The position numbers and the translations under genes were made by a program. The notes beneath the pieces are model-generated. The model was given only the letters and a program-made list of their open reading frames with translations, was not told where the DNA came from and ran no database searches. Shown one piece after another: positions 8,068 to 16,738 of a stretch of DNA of 49,076 nt. The first letter of the stretch is position 1. Each line of letters starts with the position of its first letter. Origin of the DNA: Planctomycetaceae bacterium (lineage in GTDB: Bacteria; Planctomycetota; Planctomycetia; Planctomycetales; Planctomycetaceae); assembly GCA_020426325.1 (NCBI GenBank), contig JAGQQG010000044.1:1-49076 (forward strand). Reading direction: 5' to 3'.

Positions 8068-10035
8068 TCAGTGAATCGAAGGGGTTCCTGCTCGAGCAGT
8101 CGAGGTATTGGAAATGACCAGGTGAGTCTGAGAGGTCGAGCCCAATGCCAGATCACTGCAGTCAATGATTTCCGGTCGCATCAACTCCAGAGAGTAACGC
8201 GAATCACGTGAATTGTCGTGCTGAGCCCACCATTGTCGGGCATCGGCAAAAGACCACTGGTTGGCGGATGGACACCGAGAAAGTCTTTCTGCGACTTCGA
8301 GAACGCAGCCAGGCCTTTGTTCCAACGGCTTCTGGAGGCACTGCATGATCAGTCCTTCCAGATCGTCCGAGATTGGCTCGCCAAGCAGTTCTGAAGGAGT
8401 TGGTGGAATCTCGTGCACTTGTGCATGAAGCACATTGGTAATGTTCTTCCCCGGGAACAAAGGCATGCCGGTCAGCAGGTAGTAAGCGACGGCTCCCAAT
8501 GCGTAGACATCCGTACGCCCGTCGATGTGCTCGGGATTCAGGATGGCTTCCGGAGCCATGTAAAGCGGCGTTCCCTGAATGGATTTGCCACCAGACTTCT
8601 CCGCATGCCCGCCCACAACTTCTACCAATCCGAAATCAAGCAGTTTGGCGAAGTCACACACTCCGCCTGAAATGGACAAGACGATATTGTCCGGTTTCAC
8701 ATCTCGGTGGATCAGTCCCTTTCCATGTGCTTCCGCGAGTGATCCGCAGACTTGGGAAAGAATGTGGATGACCCGACCTTCCGGGATTGGGCCGTAGGTT
8801 TCGATCAACTCTCTGAGGCTCATTCCATCCAAATATTCCATGACGTAGAACAGCACGCCTTCGGAAGTCGTCCCATAGTCGTAGACCTGTACGGTATGAG
8901 GGCTGGAGAGTTCGCTGGTTGTCTGGGCTTCCTTTTCGAATCGCAGGATGGCTTCCGGGTTCAAATGTGCGATCGACATCAGCTTGACGGCTGCCGGTCG
9001 GCGAAGCATGGAGTGACGTGCCCGGTAGACTTCGCCCATGCTGCCCTGGCCGATCTTCTCTTCCAGGGTGTACCGGCCGATCGTTTTCCCCAGCCAGTTG
9101 GTTTGGGCTCTTTTCTGTTCGACAACACCCACCGCCAGCCTGGAGAGGTGATCGCACAGCGAGATCCGGTGAAACAGCTGTCCATCCGGTTGTCCGAATT
9201 CATCGTCGACTTCTGCTGCGATCTCGATGAACCGGAAATCGGGAATGGCCTGTTGCACGTGGAACAGCTTGAGAACCCCTTCCGGCTCCTGCTGAAAACC
9301 ATCTGGCAACAGCGCGCTCAGCGCCGGCGCAATCAGTCCTGATGTCCGTAGGTGGTCGACCTGCAGAATCTTCTGGATCTGGTGATGGTAGGCGACGCAG
9401 CAGACGACATCTGTGGGAAAATTCCAGGACTTCAGAATCGTGGCGGCCATCGTGGCGTGGTCCCACCCAAACCGTGCCCGCTCCAGTTGATCAAGTGGTT
9501 CTCCGTCTCTCAAGAACTCGTTGTAGTCGTTGGGATAGGCATGTTGCAGGAATGGCAACAGTAAATCCTGCAACAACGCAGCGACGTACGCAGCCTCTGC
9601 GTCAACATTCAGGGTCATCGCCGTTTGACGGGCGAAGATCGCGCGCTCGAGTGACTTGGCGAGGAATCCATCGGCACCATCAAAACCCTGATTGGCAGAT
9701 GTCATCGATGCTGCCAGGGCCGCACTCATGAGCATCACCTTGCATCGACGATGTCCTAGAAGAGTGATTGCTCGCGGAATGGATGTCACGCGCTGTTTCA
9801 GGCCGAATGCACTGCTGTTGATCAGACGGAGCACCTGAGTTGTCAGTTCCGTATCCCGCTCGATCGCCTCCGTCACTTGTTGGAGTGTTGATGACGAGCT
9901 TCGGGCGATTTCCAGGAACTCCGTCACCGATTTCGACGGCCTCGGGATAACCAGTCGCGCCGGAAGGTCCGGCAGCTGACAGTCCCCCAGACATTCCTCG
10001 TACAGCTTTGACCAATCCAACATGACCCGGCTCAT
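8068..10035 (-). CDS. HDOD domain - Ser/Thr protein kinase fusion
   Basis: 655 residues. Residues about 20-230 form an HDOD domain: LPARLVIPRPSKS, the helix ending LRLINSSAFGL near 75, SIPRAITLLGHRR near 86-97, and HHQIQKIL near 217. Residues about 319-590 are a Hanks-type kinase: glycine loop GQGSMGEV 329-336, lysine in AAVKLM (Lys351), catalytic loop HRDVKPDN 443-450, DFGL 467-470 and APE 494-496, so all key catalytic residues are present. No transmembrane helix separates the halves, so it is probably cytoplasmic. HDOD domains in other bacteria serve signalling output roles; here they could sense a partner and gate the kinase (inference). It lies 58 nt downstream of nhaA on the same strand. 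ATG at 10023 is an alternative start. Confidence 0.88.
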   Translation of the reverse strand: MSRVMLDWSKLYEECLGDCQLPDLPARLVIPRPSKSVTEFLEIARSSSSTLQQVTEAIERDTELTTQVLRLINSSAFGLKQRVTSIPRAITLLGHRRCKVMLMSAALAASMTSANQGFDGADGFLAKSLERAIFARQTAMTLNVDAEAAYVAALLQDLLLPFLQHAYPNDYNEFLRDGEPLDQLERARFGWDHATMAATILKSWNFPTDVVCCVAYHHQIQKILQVDHLRTSGLIAPALSALLPDGFQQEPEGVLKLFHVQQAIPDFRFIEIAAEVDDEFGQPDGQLFHRISLCDHLSRLAVGVVEQKRAQTNWLGKTIGRYTLEEKIGQGSMGEVYRARHSMLRRPAAVKLMSIAHLNPEAILRFEKEAQTTSELSSPHTVQVYDYGTTSEGVLFYVMEYLDGMSLRELIETYGPIPEGRVIHILSQVCGSLAEAHGKGLIHRDVKPDNIVLSISGGVCDFAKLLDFGLVEVVGGHAEKSGGKSIQGTPLYMAPEAILNPEHIDGRTDVYALGAVAYYLLTGMPLFPGKNITNVLHAQVHEIPPTPSELLGEPISDDLEGLIMQCLQKPLEQRPGCVLEVAERLSRCPSANQWSFADARQWWAQHDNSRDSRYSLELMRPEIIDCSDLALGSTSQTHLVISNTSTARAGTPSIH

Positions 10036-10093
10036 AGGACACGCTTCTTACCATTGATGTGCATCAGGGGAATCCGCTACCTCAGGCAGCAGG

Positions 10094-11443
10094 TCACGAC
10101 ATTGACAATGCCGGTTCGTGAGTCTGGTTGTCCAACACCTCTGCGTCAGCTTCGGTATTCGAGACAACCGCAAATTCCCGTCCGGGATGCTTCATCGCGG
10201 GAACAGGATGACTGGCCGGGTGGAATCCGGTCGCCCATTTGGCGGCGTACGCGAGAGCCGCAGCTGCGACCGAGAACACGGCCCCCATTTTCGCAGCTCC
10301 CTGGACGACCGGATCCGTGAATGCTTCTCCGGACACGAACAAGGCAACTGTCAGTCCCAGTCCGGCGACGAGACTGGTGACAAACACCTGTCGCATCGAC
10401 ATGCCATCTGGCAGTGAGAACCCAAGTCTACAGGCCAGCCAACTGCAACTCGTGATGCCCAGCATCTTCCCCATGAGCAGAGATGTGAGGATGATCCAGG
10501 TCAGCCCGTTGATCTCTGAGAACGGCACTCCTGCATTCGCGAAGGCGAAGAAGAACAGACCGAAATCAACCACTCCCTTGAGATCATGTTCAAATCGCTC
10601 CAGACAACTGTGGCTGACCGCGTGATGATTGATGTCAGGTACGTCCATGCTTGGGTTATCCTCGTACAGACCGAGGTCGGTTTTGGGGCCGGGCAAGAAC
10701 GGAACGATGAACACCAAGGCCAATGCCGGGTGCAGGTGAGCACTGTGCAACCCCCACCAGGCGAGCGTCCCACCGATCGTGATGTATGGAAGCCAGGCAC
10801 GAACCCCGAATCGTCGCAGAAGGTAAGCGGTCGTCATTCCCGGCAGAATCCAAAGGACGTTCTGCCACACGGTCGGGTGATGTGGATCGGGATAGCCGAT
10901 CGCGATGATTCCTAATCCGATGGCGTCATCTGCAACGGCCAGCAACAGCAGGAAGCTCACTGCAGGATGCTGTTTGCCAAACAGAAACCGGGCCACGAGC
11001 CACGCTAACGCAATATCCGTTGCCGTGGGCACACCCCATCCCGATTGCCAGGTCGGCATGCCCATGACCGAATTCAGACAGAGAAACACACCGATCGGTC
11101 CTAACACTCCGCCGATCGTCGCAAACAGGGGGTTGATCGCTTTGGTAACCGGATTCAACGCCCCGTTTGGTAAACAGGCTTCGGTGATCTCTTTTGCTGC
11201 GATTCCGAAGAACAGCACCATGAACAGGTCGTTTACGAGAAAGTGCAGGGTGAGAGAGTGTGCCCAGCCCTCGTCTGCGGCGGCTGAGACATGTTCGGCA
11301 TGGCTCGCTCCCCACTGGGGAATCCGAGTGTGGACGAATGAGTGATAAGCCTCCGGATCGACATTCGCAGCCACGAGAGCTGCAACAACTCCCATGATCA
11401 ATGGAACGGAGAACTCCTGGAGCCGTGCGACAGTTTTCTTCAT
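10094..11443 (-). CDS. nhaA: Na+/H+ antiporter NhaA
   Basis: Electrogenic antiporter that expels Na+ in exchange for H+. The NhaA hallmarks are present: GWGVPTATDIA at 135-145 and an Asp pair in VADDAIG (Asp172/173), corresponding to the ion-binding Asp163/164 of E. coli. About 11-12 membrane helices run through residues 12-410. The 449 residues are longer than the roughly 390 of E. coli because of an insert around residues 185-280 and a C-terminal soluble tail. No clear ribosome site precedes the ATG. The divergent aroF leader lies upstream. Confidence 0.92.
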   Translation of the reverse strand: MKKTVARLQEFSVPLIMGVVAALVAANVDPEAYHSFVHTRIPQWGASHAEHVSAAADEGWAHSLTLHFLVNDLFMVLFFGIAAKEITEACLPNGALNPVTKAINPLFATIGGVLGPIGVFLCLNSVMGMPTWQSGWGVPTATDIALAWLVARFLFGKQHPAVSFLLLLAVADDAIGLGIIAIGYPDPHHPTVWQNVLWILPGMTTAYLLRRFGVRAWLPYITIGGTLAWWGLHSAHLHPALALVFIVPFLPGPKTDLGLYEDNPSMDVPDINHHAVSHSCLERFEHDLKGVVDFGLFFFAFANAGVPFSEINGLTWIILTSLLMGKMLGITSCSWLACRLGFSLPDGMSMRQVFVTSLVAGLGLTVALFVSGEAFTDPVVQGAAKMGAVFSVAAAALAYAAKWATGFHPASHPVPAMKHPGREFAVVSNTEADAEVLDNQTHEPALSMS

Positions 11444-11782
11444 GGGGAAACCTGTTGGAGAAACAGAGCGAGAGAACTGAACCTCGAACGAGGACAGCGG
11501 TCTCTGATCGATGTGAAGGCCGGAAACTTGCGTCGTTTTGATCAGTCACCACGACATTTCGGATCACAGCGACTTGAAGGAACGGTCCTGTCGGTTGTTC
11601 CGAACATGCCGTCCACGAAAATGCACGGAGCAGATGGACTGAATCATGATCAACTATTCGTCCGAACTAAGCAGGATCAGCGGGCCATTCTGATTAGTGA
11701 CGCATCGAAGATGCGGCCCCCCTCTGAGCATGTCATCCCAGAATGAAACAAACATCGGCCCTGCTGTCGTGCCGCTTGCCAA

Positions 11783-11811
11783 TTGACGGACGAGTCTGCC
11801 CGGCGTACGAT
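11783..11811 (+). promoter_or_regulatory. predicted sigma-70-type promoter for aroF leader
   Basis: TTGACG (11783-11788), 17 nt spacer, TACGAT (11806-11811). This is a near-consensus arrangement and would start RNA around 11818, giving a leader of roughly 255 nt before aroF. Confidence 0.6.
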
Positions 11812-11865
11812 GAATTTCACATTTTTGATCGTTCATCGATCCTGACTATCCGTTGATGTAATTCG

Positions 11866-11961
11866 ATGACCCCGTCCCGAAGCTTTACCGGTCGAGATTG
11901 GTTTCGTTTCTGGTCCTTGACGACCAGAACGGGATTCCTGTGCCGAGGGGCAGCCGACTGA
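11866..11961 (+). CDS. candidate aroF attenuator leader peptide (31 aa)
   Basis: Short frame from ATG 11866 to TGA 11959-11961, between the predicted promoter and the terminator hairpin. Of 31 codons, two are Trp and four are Phe, with five aromatic-region codons in a row reading W-F-R-F-W at 11899-11913 (context DWFRFWS). The Trp codon at 11911 sits inside a perfect 8-bp hairpin (TTCTGGTC 11908-11915 with GACCAGAA 11922-11929). The stop falls 25 nt before the terminator stem. This is the architecture of ribosome-stalling leader peptides for aromatic amino-acid genes. No Shine-Dalgarno sequence is obvious, so translation is inferred. Confidence 0.55.
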   Translation: MTPSRSFTGRDWFRFWSLTTRTGFLCRGAAD

Positions 11962-11985
11962 GACGTTGGCGAATACGAAACACCT

Positions 11986-12025
11986 CAGGCCCTGAAATCC
12001 CGGAGATTTCAGGGCCTGTTTTCTT
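11986..12025 (+). terminator. intrinsic terminator in aroF leader (probable attenuator)
   Basis: Perfect 14-bp stem (CAGGCCCTGAAATC 11986-11999, complement 12005-12018) with a five-base loop, followed by TTTTCTTCTC. The T-run is on the forward side only, so it acts on forward transcripts. No complete upstream forward gene exists (nhaA runs away from it) and aroF starts 55 nt later, so it would stop aroF transcription itself unless relieved. A competing pairing is possible: 11931-11940 (GGGATTCCTG) can pair with both edges of the 5' arm (CAGG 11986-11989 and AATCCC 11996-12001), leaving six bases bulged. Confidence 0.75.
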
Positions 12026-12072
12026 CTCACATCTCTTGTATTTGGAATCACACCCAGCCTCGGAGTACAACC

Positions 12073-13086
12073 ATGATCGTCGTGATGAAGTCAGGCACCA
12101 GCGAGGATAAGGTGCAAAGTATGGTCGAACGCATCGAAGCCATGGGGCTGAAGGCTCACGTGATCGTCGGAACTGAGCGGACGGTCGTGGCGGCAATTGG
12201 CGAGAAACGGGATGGTAACCGGGAGACGCTGGAATCCCACGAAGATGTCGAAAAGGTCGTGCCTATTCTGGCTCCCTACAAGGTCGCGAGTCGAGAGGCC
12301 AAAACTGAGCCCACGACAGTCGAAGTGCTCGACCTGAAGGTCGGTGGCGGACATATCGGCATCATGGCGGGACCTTGCTCAGTCGAAAGTGAGGAGCAAA
12401 TCCTTTCAATCGCCCGGGCTGTGAAAGCAGCGGGGGCGAAGGGCCTGCGTGGCGGAGCGTTCAAGCCTCGGACCAGCCCGTATTCATTCCAGGGGATGAA
12501 AGAAGACGGACTCAAACTCCTGGCAGCGGCACGCGACGAAACGGGACTGGCCGTCGTGACCGAGGTGATGACTCCCGAGCATGTGGAACTCGTCGGCAAG
12601 TACGCGGACGTGCTGCAGATCGGTGCCCGCAATATGCAGAATTATCATCTCTTGCAGGCAGTCGGTGAGTCCAACAAAGCAGTCCTGCTCAAGCGGGGGC
12701 CTTCCGCGACGATGGACGAGTTCCTGCTGGCCGCTGAATATATTCTGGATCAGGGGAACCAGCAGGTCATCCTCTGCGAGCGAGGCATCCGCACATTCGA
12801 AACTCACACCCGCTTCACTCTGCCACTGGCCTCGGTCCCCTACCTGAAGGAGAGGACCCACTTGCCGATCGTGATCGATCCCAGCCACGGGACGGGGATT
12901 GCATCACTGGTTCCCCCCATGTGCACTGCCTCGATTGCTGCCGGAGCTGACGGACTCATTGTCGAAGTCCACCCCGACCCGCCGAATGCCGCGAGCGATG
13001 GAGCTCAGTCACTCACTCCGAAAGCCTTTTCTGCGGCCATGGATCAGTGTCGCAAGGTTGCAGCAGCACTCGGATACGAGATGTGA
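12073..13086 (+). CDS. aroF: 3-deoxy-7-phosphoheptulonate synthase (DAHP synthase), type I beta with N-terminal regulatory domain
   Basis: First enzyme of the shikimate pathway: condenses phosphoenolpyruvate and erythrose-4-phosphate. 337 residues. Residues 1-70 form a ferredoxin-like domain ([15 protein letters not shown]), as in the Thermotoga enzyme, where it mediates feedback inhibition by Phe/Tyr. The barrel follows with AGPCSVES (metal Cys102), [38 protein letters not shown] and DPSHGTG (metal His). All metal and phosphate ligands I can place are intact. CTCGGAG eight bases before ATG 12073 supports the start. The long leader carries a probable attenuator, so both transcription and activity could respond to aromatic amino acids. 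Confidence 0.94.
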   Translation: MIVVMKSGTSEDKVQSMVERIEAMGLKAHVIVGTERTVVAAIGEKRDGNRETLESHEDVEKVVPILAPYKVASREAKTEPTTVEVLDLKVGGGHIGIMAGPCSVESEEQILSIARAVKAAGAKGLRGGAFKPRTSPYSFQGMKEDGLKLLAAARDETGLAVVTEVMTPEHVELVGKYADVLQIGARNMQNYHLLQAVGESNKAVLLKRGPSATMDEFLLAAEYILDQGNQQVILCERGIRTFETHTRFTLPLASVPYLKERTHLPIVIDPSHGTGIASLVPPMCTASIAAGADGLIVEVHPDPPNAASDGAQSLTPKAFSAAMDQCRKVAAALGYEM

Positions 13087-13115
13087 CGGTGCGTATTCAG
13101 GCGATCAATCTGGGC

Positions 13116-13856
13116 TTACTTCTGTGGTCCGCCCTGTTCCAGCGATCTTTTGAGGGACGTCAGCAGAGAATGCACATTGGCAGCCGCCATATACACCCGA
13201 GTGGAGACTGCCGATCGTGGGTAGATGTTCGTGATGAAGTCCAGGCAGAACTCTGTCGGAGAATGACGGATCAGCACCGCGTTGGCATAACGACCGCTGA
13301 GCATCGAGTCGGGAAGACGCAGATCATCGTAGATCTGGTCGATCGGCGGTCCAGATGATGCCGACACGACTTCTGGTTGCGCAGGCGAGGTTGGTGTGCC
13401 ACTCTCAAATCCTTCTCCGGCGATCCCTTGAAACGGTGTCTCGATGCCTTCGTGGATCGGTTCCGGGCTGAGGGAATCAGAGGGATGGTTCGGTGGAGTC
13501 GGTTCGGAACGCGAACCCGGAACATTTGGTTGCGGCGGGCGGGGAAGAGCGCCAAAACGGGACTCGAAGTTCGCGACGTTCTGAGACAGGGCCTGCACAA
13601 ACTGGCTGGTGACCTGTCTCGGCAGAACAACACGGGCGACGATCCGGGGAGCCTCACTCAACCGGTTGACGAAATCGAGCACAATCTCGAATGGCCCGGT
13701 CAGGACCATGACTCCGTTGCTGAAACATCCGTCCCCGACCTCATCCGGAACGCGGGCACTGACTTGCGAATATCGCACTTGACCGTGAATCGGTTCCTCC
13801 CGAGGATCGCGAGGCTCATTTTCAGGATGGTCTGGCATGATTCGAGCAGGTTTCAA
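13116..13856 (-). CDS. protein with two DUF3467 domains
   Basis: 246 residues. Two copies of the small DUF3467 fold are visible. The N-terminal copy (about 25-105) has GVMVLTGPFEIVLDFVNRL and ends FESRFG; the C-terminal copy (about 180-243) has YANAVLIRHSPTEFCLDF and ends LTSLKRSLEQ. They are joined by about 75 residues rich in Pro, Ser and Glu. DUF3467 proteins are usually single-domain, short and of unknown function. No signal peptide. It converges with aroF, 29 nt apart, with no terminator recognised between them. Confidence 0.8.
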   Translation of the reverse strand: MKPARIMPDHPENEPRDPREEPIHGQVRYSQVSARVPDEVGDGCFSNGVMVLTGPFEIVLDFVNRLSEAPRIVARVVLPRQVTSQFVQALSQNVANFESRFGALPRPPQPNVPGSRSEPTPPNHPSDSLSPEPIHEGIETPFQGIAGEGFESGTPTSPAQPEVVSASSGPPIDQIYDDLRLPDSMLSGRYANAVLIRHSPTEFCLDFITNIYPRSAVSTRVYMAAANVHSLLTSLKRSLEQGGPQK

Positions 13857-14062
13857 ATTGCGATGAAATCGAGGTAATTCTCCCTTATTTATTTCATTGG
13901 ACGGGTTTCACCTCGTTCCGTCAAGTAGTGCTCTGACGATGAATTCAGGCTTTCTGGCTCGGTCGGTCGGGTCAGAGAAAATCCGTACGAGACAGACTGA
14001 ACACTGTTGAACCTGTCCGAAAGAACCGCTAACCTCTTGTGCTTCCATAAGTTCGATGACCT

Positions 14063-14081
14063 GCCCCGTCAAACACGGGGC
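14063..14081 (+). promoter_or_regulatory. small GC-rich hairpin in rplM leader
   Basis: GCCCCGT-CAAAC-ACGGGGC forms a 7-bp stem 30 nt before the rplM start. Ribosomal protein L13 represses its own operon in some bacteria through leader structures, so an autoregulatory role is possible, but there is no specific evidence. It has no T-run and is not a terminator. The rest of the 13857-14110 interval shows nothing firm. Confidence 0.35.
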
Positions 14082-14110
14082 TGAATAATGAGATGTTGAG
14101 GAGTTCGCCT

Positions 14111-14590
14111 GTGAGCAAATCGTTCATGGCAAGAAAAGAAACGTTCCAGCCCGAGTGGTTCGTGGTGGATGGCGACAATCAGGTTGTCGGCCGTCTGGCA
14201 ACCCGTCTCGCGACCGTCCTGATGGGCAAGCACAAACCAACTTACACGGCACACGTCGACACGGGTGACTTCGTGGTTGTCGTGAATGCCGATAAGGTTC
14301 GATTCTCGGGCCAGCCCTTGGCACATGACACGCATCCTTATTTCACGAAAAAGATGCTGACCAGAACCTACGAACGGTACAGCGGTTATCCGAGTGGTCG
14401 CACAGTGGAAACAGCTGCAGACCTGCTGGAGAAGAAGCCCGAAAAGATTCTTCGAGAAGCCGTCCGTCGAATGCTGCCGAAGAACAAACTCGGACGTCAG
14501 ATGCTGAACAAATTGAAACTGTATGCTGGCCCCAATCATCCGCATCAGGCGCAAGAGCCTGTTGAGATGCCTGCACACCTACTCGCCTGA
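14111..14590 (+). CDS. rplM: 50S ribosomal protein L13
   Basis: Large-subunit protein that binds 23S rRNA early in assembly. Recognisable blocks are WFVVDGDNQVVGRLATRLA, LMGKHKPTYTAHVDTGDFV, VNADKVRFSG, YSGYPSGR and GMLPK-like RRMLPKNKLGRQML ending KLYAG. GAGGAG at 14098-14103 lies seven bases before GTG 14111, making this the preferred start (159 residues). ATG 14126 is the alternative. It forms the conserved rplM-rpsI pair with the next gene, 48 nt downstream. Confidence 0.95.
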   Translation: MSKSFMARKETFQPEWFVVDGDNQVVGRLATRLATVLMGKHKPTYTAHVDTGDFVVVVNADKVRFSGQPLAHDTHPYFTKKMLTRTYERYSGYPSGRTVETAADLLEKKPEKILREAVRRMLPKNKLGRQMLNKLKLYAGPNHPHQAQEPVEMPAHLLA

Positions 14591-14638
14591 CGGTCTCCGC
14601 TGCCCGACCTGATTTAATACGTATCCCCAGAGTCACTG

Positions 14639-15208
14639 ATGACAGACGAAACGCAGAATCCAGAAGAAGAACAAGTTTCAGAAGACGTCGCGTCCACTGA
14701 GGTGGAGACTGTCGACTCGGCTGAGACTGTAGATCAGCCGCTGCTTGATATCGGCTCACACAATGATGGTGACGACGCCGGAAGTGCTCATGCGCCTCTG
14801 ATTCGTGGTCGAGTCGACAAGCATGGCGTCGCGATGGGAACAGGTCGGCGGAAGACGTCTGTTGCCCGAGTTCGGATTTCCGATGGCAATGGCAAGCTGA
14901 CGATCAACGGTCGTGAGTTTACCGAGTATTTCCCCCAGGAACGCGATCAGAAAATGATTCAGGCTCCCCTGAAAGCGACGGGGACGTTGGGGAACCTGGA
15001 TATTTGGGTTCGTGTGAACGGCGGGGGAACCACCGGTCAAACTGGAGCCGTGCTCTTGGGCATCGCCCGTGCCCTGCAGGTCAAAAATCCCGAACTCCAC
15101 GGGAAGCTCAGCGAAGGTGGATATCTCACTCGTGATGGCCGCATGGTCGAACGCAAGAAGTACGGCTTCCGCAAAGCACGCCGGAGCTTTCAGTTCTCCA
15201 AGCGATGA
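14639..15208 (+). CDS. rpsI: 30S ribosomal protein S9 with acidic N-terminal extension
   Basis: 189 residues against about 130 in most bacteria. The S9 core begins near residue 65 (GVAMGTGRRKTSVARVRI) and ends with the basic tail KKYGFRKARRSFQFSKR, which reaches the P-site tRNA. The family's usual C-terminal end is KR, present here. The first 60 residues are strongly acidic (Glu/Asp/Thr/Ser-rich, few basic residues) and probably disordered. An internal start at the core is not supported by a ribosome site, so the extension is likely translated. A terminator follows the gene. Confidence 0.95.
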   Translation: MTDETQNPEEEQVSEDVASTEVETVDSAETVDQPLLDIGSHNDGDDAGSAHAPLIRGRVDKHGVAMGTGRRKTSVARVRISDGNGKLTINGREFTEYFPQERDQKMIQAPLKATGTLGNLDIWVRVNGGGTTGQTGAVLLGIARALQVKNPELHGKLSEGGYLTRDGRMVERKKYGFRKARRSFQFSKR

Positions 15209-15252
15209 TCGGCTGCCCCTGGTAGCGATCTGATCGACATTTCGATTTAACG

Positions 15253-15284
15253 CCCCGACAGGCCCACGCCGGTCGGGGTTTTTT
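15253..15284 (+). terminator. Rho-independent terminator after rpsI
   Basis: CCCCGAC / GTCGGGG stem (15253-15259 and 15272-15278) with an inner GGC/GCC pair, followed by six T. It ends the rplM-rpsI transcript; mgtE starts 47 nt later. Confidence 0.88.
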
Positions 15285-15330
15285 GCTGAACATCGACAAC
15301 GCAAGTCCACAGGTGACGAAGGAAGTTCTC

Positions 15331-16695
15331 ATGGAAGGTTCCGTGTTCCACACGCTGTTGCTTCCAGATCTTCGCCAGATGCTGGATGAGAAAGACGGCC
15401 CCGCACTCAAGGAGTTCTGCGAAGCGCTCCATCCAGGTGTAGCTGCGGAAGTTCTGGAGGACCTTGATGCGGCGACTGCCTGGGAAGTCCTCACTCATTG
15501 CGGCCCGAGGACACAGGCAGAGATTCTCGGCTTCCTGCCGCTGCCGTTTCAGGTTCAACTCGTCCGTTCGATCGATGGTCAGAACCTGACGAGACTGGTC
15601 GAAGAGATGTCGCCCGACGATCGCGTCGACCTGTTGGAACGGATGGAGCCGGAAGAAGTCGAATCGCTGCTTCCACTGCTCGCGCATGCGGAACGTGCTG
15701 ACATCCGCAAGCTTCTCTCGTACCCGGAGTACAGCGCCGGGTCGATCATGACCACGGAGTATGCATCACTCCCGGCGGACATCACTGTGGGGGACGCCCT
15801 GCAGCGATTACGGAAGCAGGCCCCCAGCCGCGAGACCATCTACTACGTCTATATCACCGACGAAGAGAGGCACCTCCGGGGGTTCCTTTCGCTTCGGGAC
15901 ATGATTCTGGCCAAGCCGGACACCCGGCTCGAGCAACTGATGGAAACGGACGTGATCTCCGTCCGTGTCGATGACGATCAGGAACGCGTCGCCCGCGAGA
16001 TCGCGAAGTATGACTTCATCGCCATTCCTGTCGTTGACAACCAGAACCGGCTGGTGGGGATCGTCACACACGACGATGCTGCGGACGTCCTCCTCGAAGA
16101 AGCAACGGAAGACCAGCAGCGTCAGGTCGCCGTGGAGCCGCTGGAAGACGGATATCTGCAAACGGCAGTCCGCACGCTGATCTGGAAGCGAGGGATGTGG
16201 CTGATCATCTTGCTCGGCGCCTCGTTCCTCACCGCATACATCATCAGTCTCTTCATCGGCGAGGGGAAAGGCATTACCTGGATGGCCATGTTTCTGCCAC
16301 TCGTCCTGGCCAGCGGAGGCAATGCCGGTTCGCAATCGGCCACATTGATCATTCAGGCCCTGGCTCTGCGAGAGACGGCTCAAGGCGACGCGACACGGAT
16401 CTGCCTCAGGGAACTCTTGCTCGGCTCACTGCTGGGAGCGGGACTTGCCAGCGTTTCACTTTTAGTCGCCATGACTCTTGTCGATTTCTACTGGCAGGCA
16501 ATCGTTGTCGGTCTGACGGTGTTTGTCGTTGTTATCACGGGAAACGTGGTCGGGGCCATGCTGCCGATCGGGTTCAAGCGACTGGGCGTCGATCCGGCTT
16601 TGATGTCGAATCCTCTGATTTCAGCACTGGTCGACATGCTGGGCGTGATCCTGTACTACAACATTGCTCGAATGACCGAATCTGTCGTCGCATGA
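15331..16695 (+). CDS. mgtE: magnesium transporter MgtE
   Basis: Mg2+ channel gated by cytoplasmic Mg2+. Residues about 15-120 are the MgtE N domain (LHPGVAAEVLEDLD, LLERMEPEEVESLLPLL). Residues about 125-250 are a pair of CBS domains (GSIMTTEYASLPAD, VDDDQERVAREIAKYDFIAIPVVDNQNRLVGIV). The C-terminal third holds about five helices with the pore segment LASGGNAGSQSATLIIQALAL near 330. ATG 15331 with AAGGAAG upstream gives 454 residues, standard for the family. An in-frame TTG at 15283 overlaps the rpsI terminator and is unlikely. No M-box-like leader fits in the short spacer. Confidence 0.93.
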   Translation: MEGSVFHTLLLPDLRQMLDEKDGPALKEFCEALHPGVAAEVLEDLDAATAWEVLTHCGPRTQAEILGFLPLPFQVQLVRSIDGQNLTRLVEEMSPDDRVDLLERMEPEEVESLLPLLAHAERADIRKLLSYPEYSAGSIMTTEYASLPADITVGDALQRLRKQAPSRETIYYVYITDEERHLRGFLSLRDMILAKPDTRLEQLMETDVISVRVDDDQERVAREIAKYDFIAIPVVDNQNRLVGIVTHDDAADVLLEEATEDQQRQVAVEPLEDGYLQTAVRTLIWKRGMWLIILLGASFLTAYIISLFIGEGKGITWMAMFLPLVLASGGNAGSQSATLIIQALALRETAQGDATRICLRELLLGSLLGAGLASVSLLVAMTLVDFYWQAIVVGLTVFVVVITGNVVGAMLPIGFKRLGVDPALMSNPLISALVDMLGVILYYNIARMTESVVA

Positions 16696-16738
16696 TCGGA
16701 GATGCGGGCGGCCCTGAGTGATTTTATCTCGAGGTCTC

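Noticed and set aside
11444-11640. Na+ riboswitch upstream of nhaA
   Set aside because: Small stems exist (CCTCG-TT-CGAGG) but I could not match a known conserved riboswitch core.
13377-13877. 166-codon forward frame opposite the DUF3467 gene
   Set aside because: Lies antisense to a protein with two recognisable domains and shows no features of its own.
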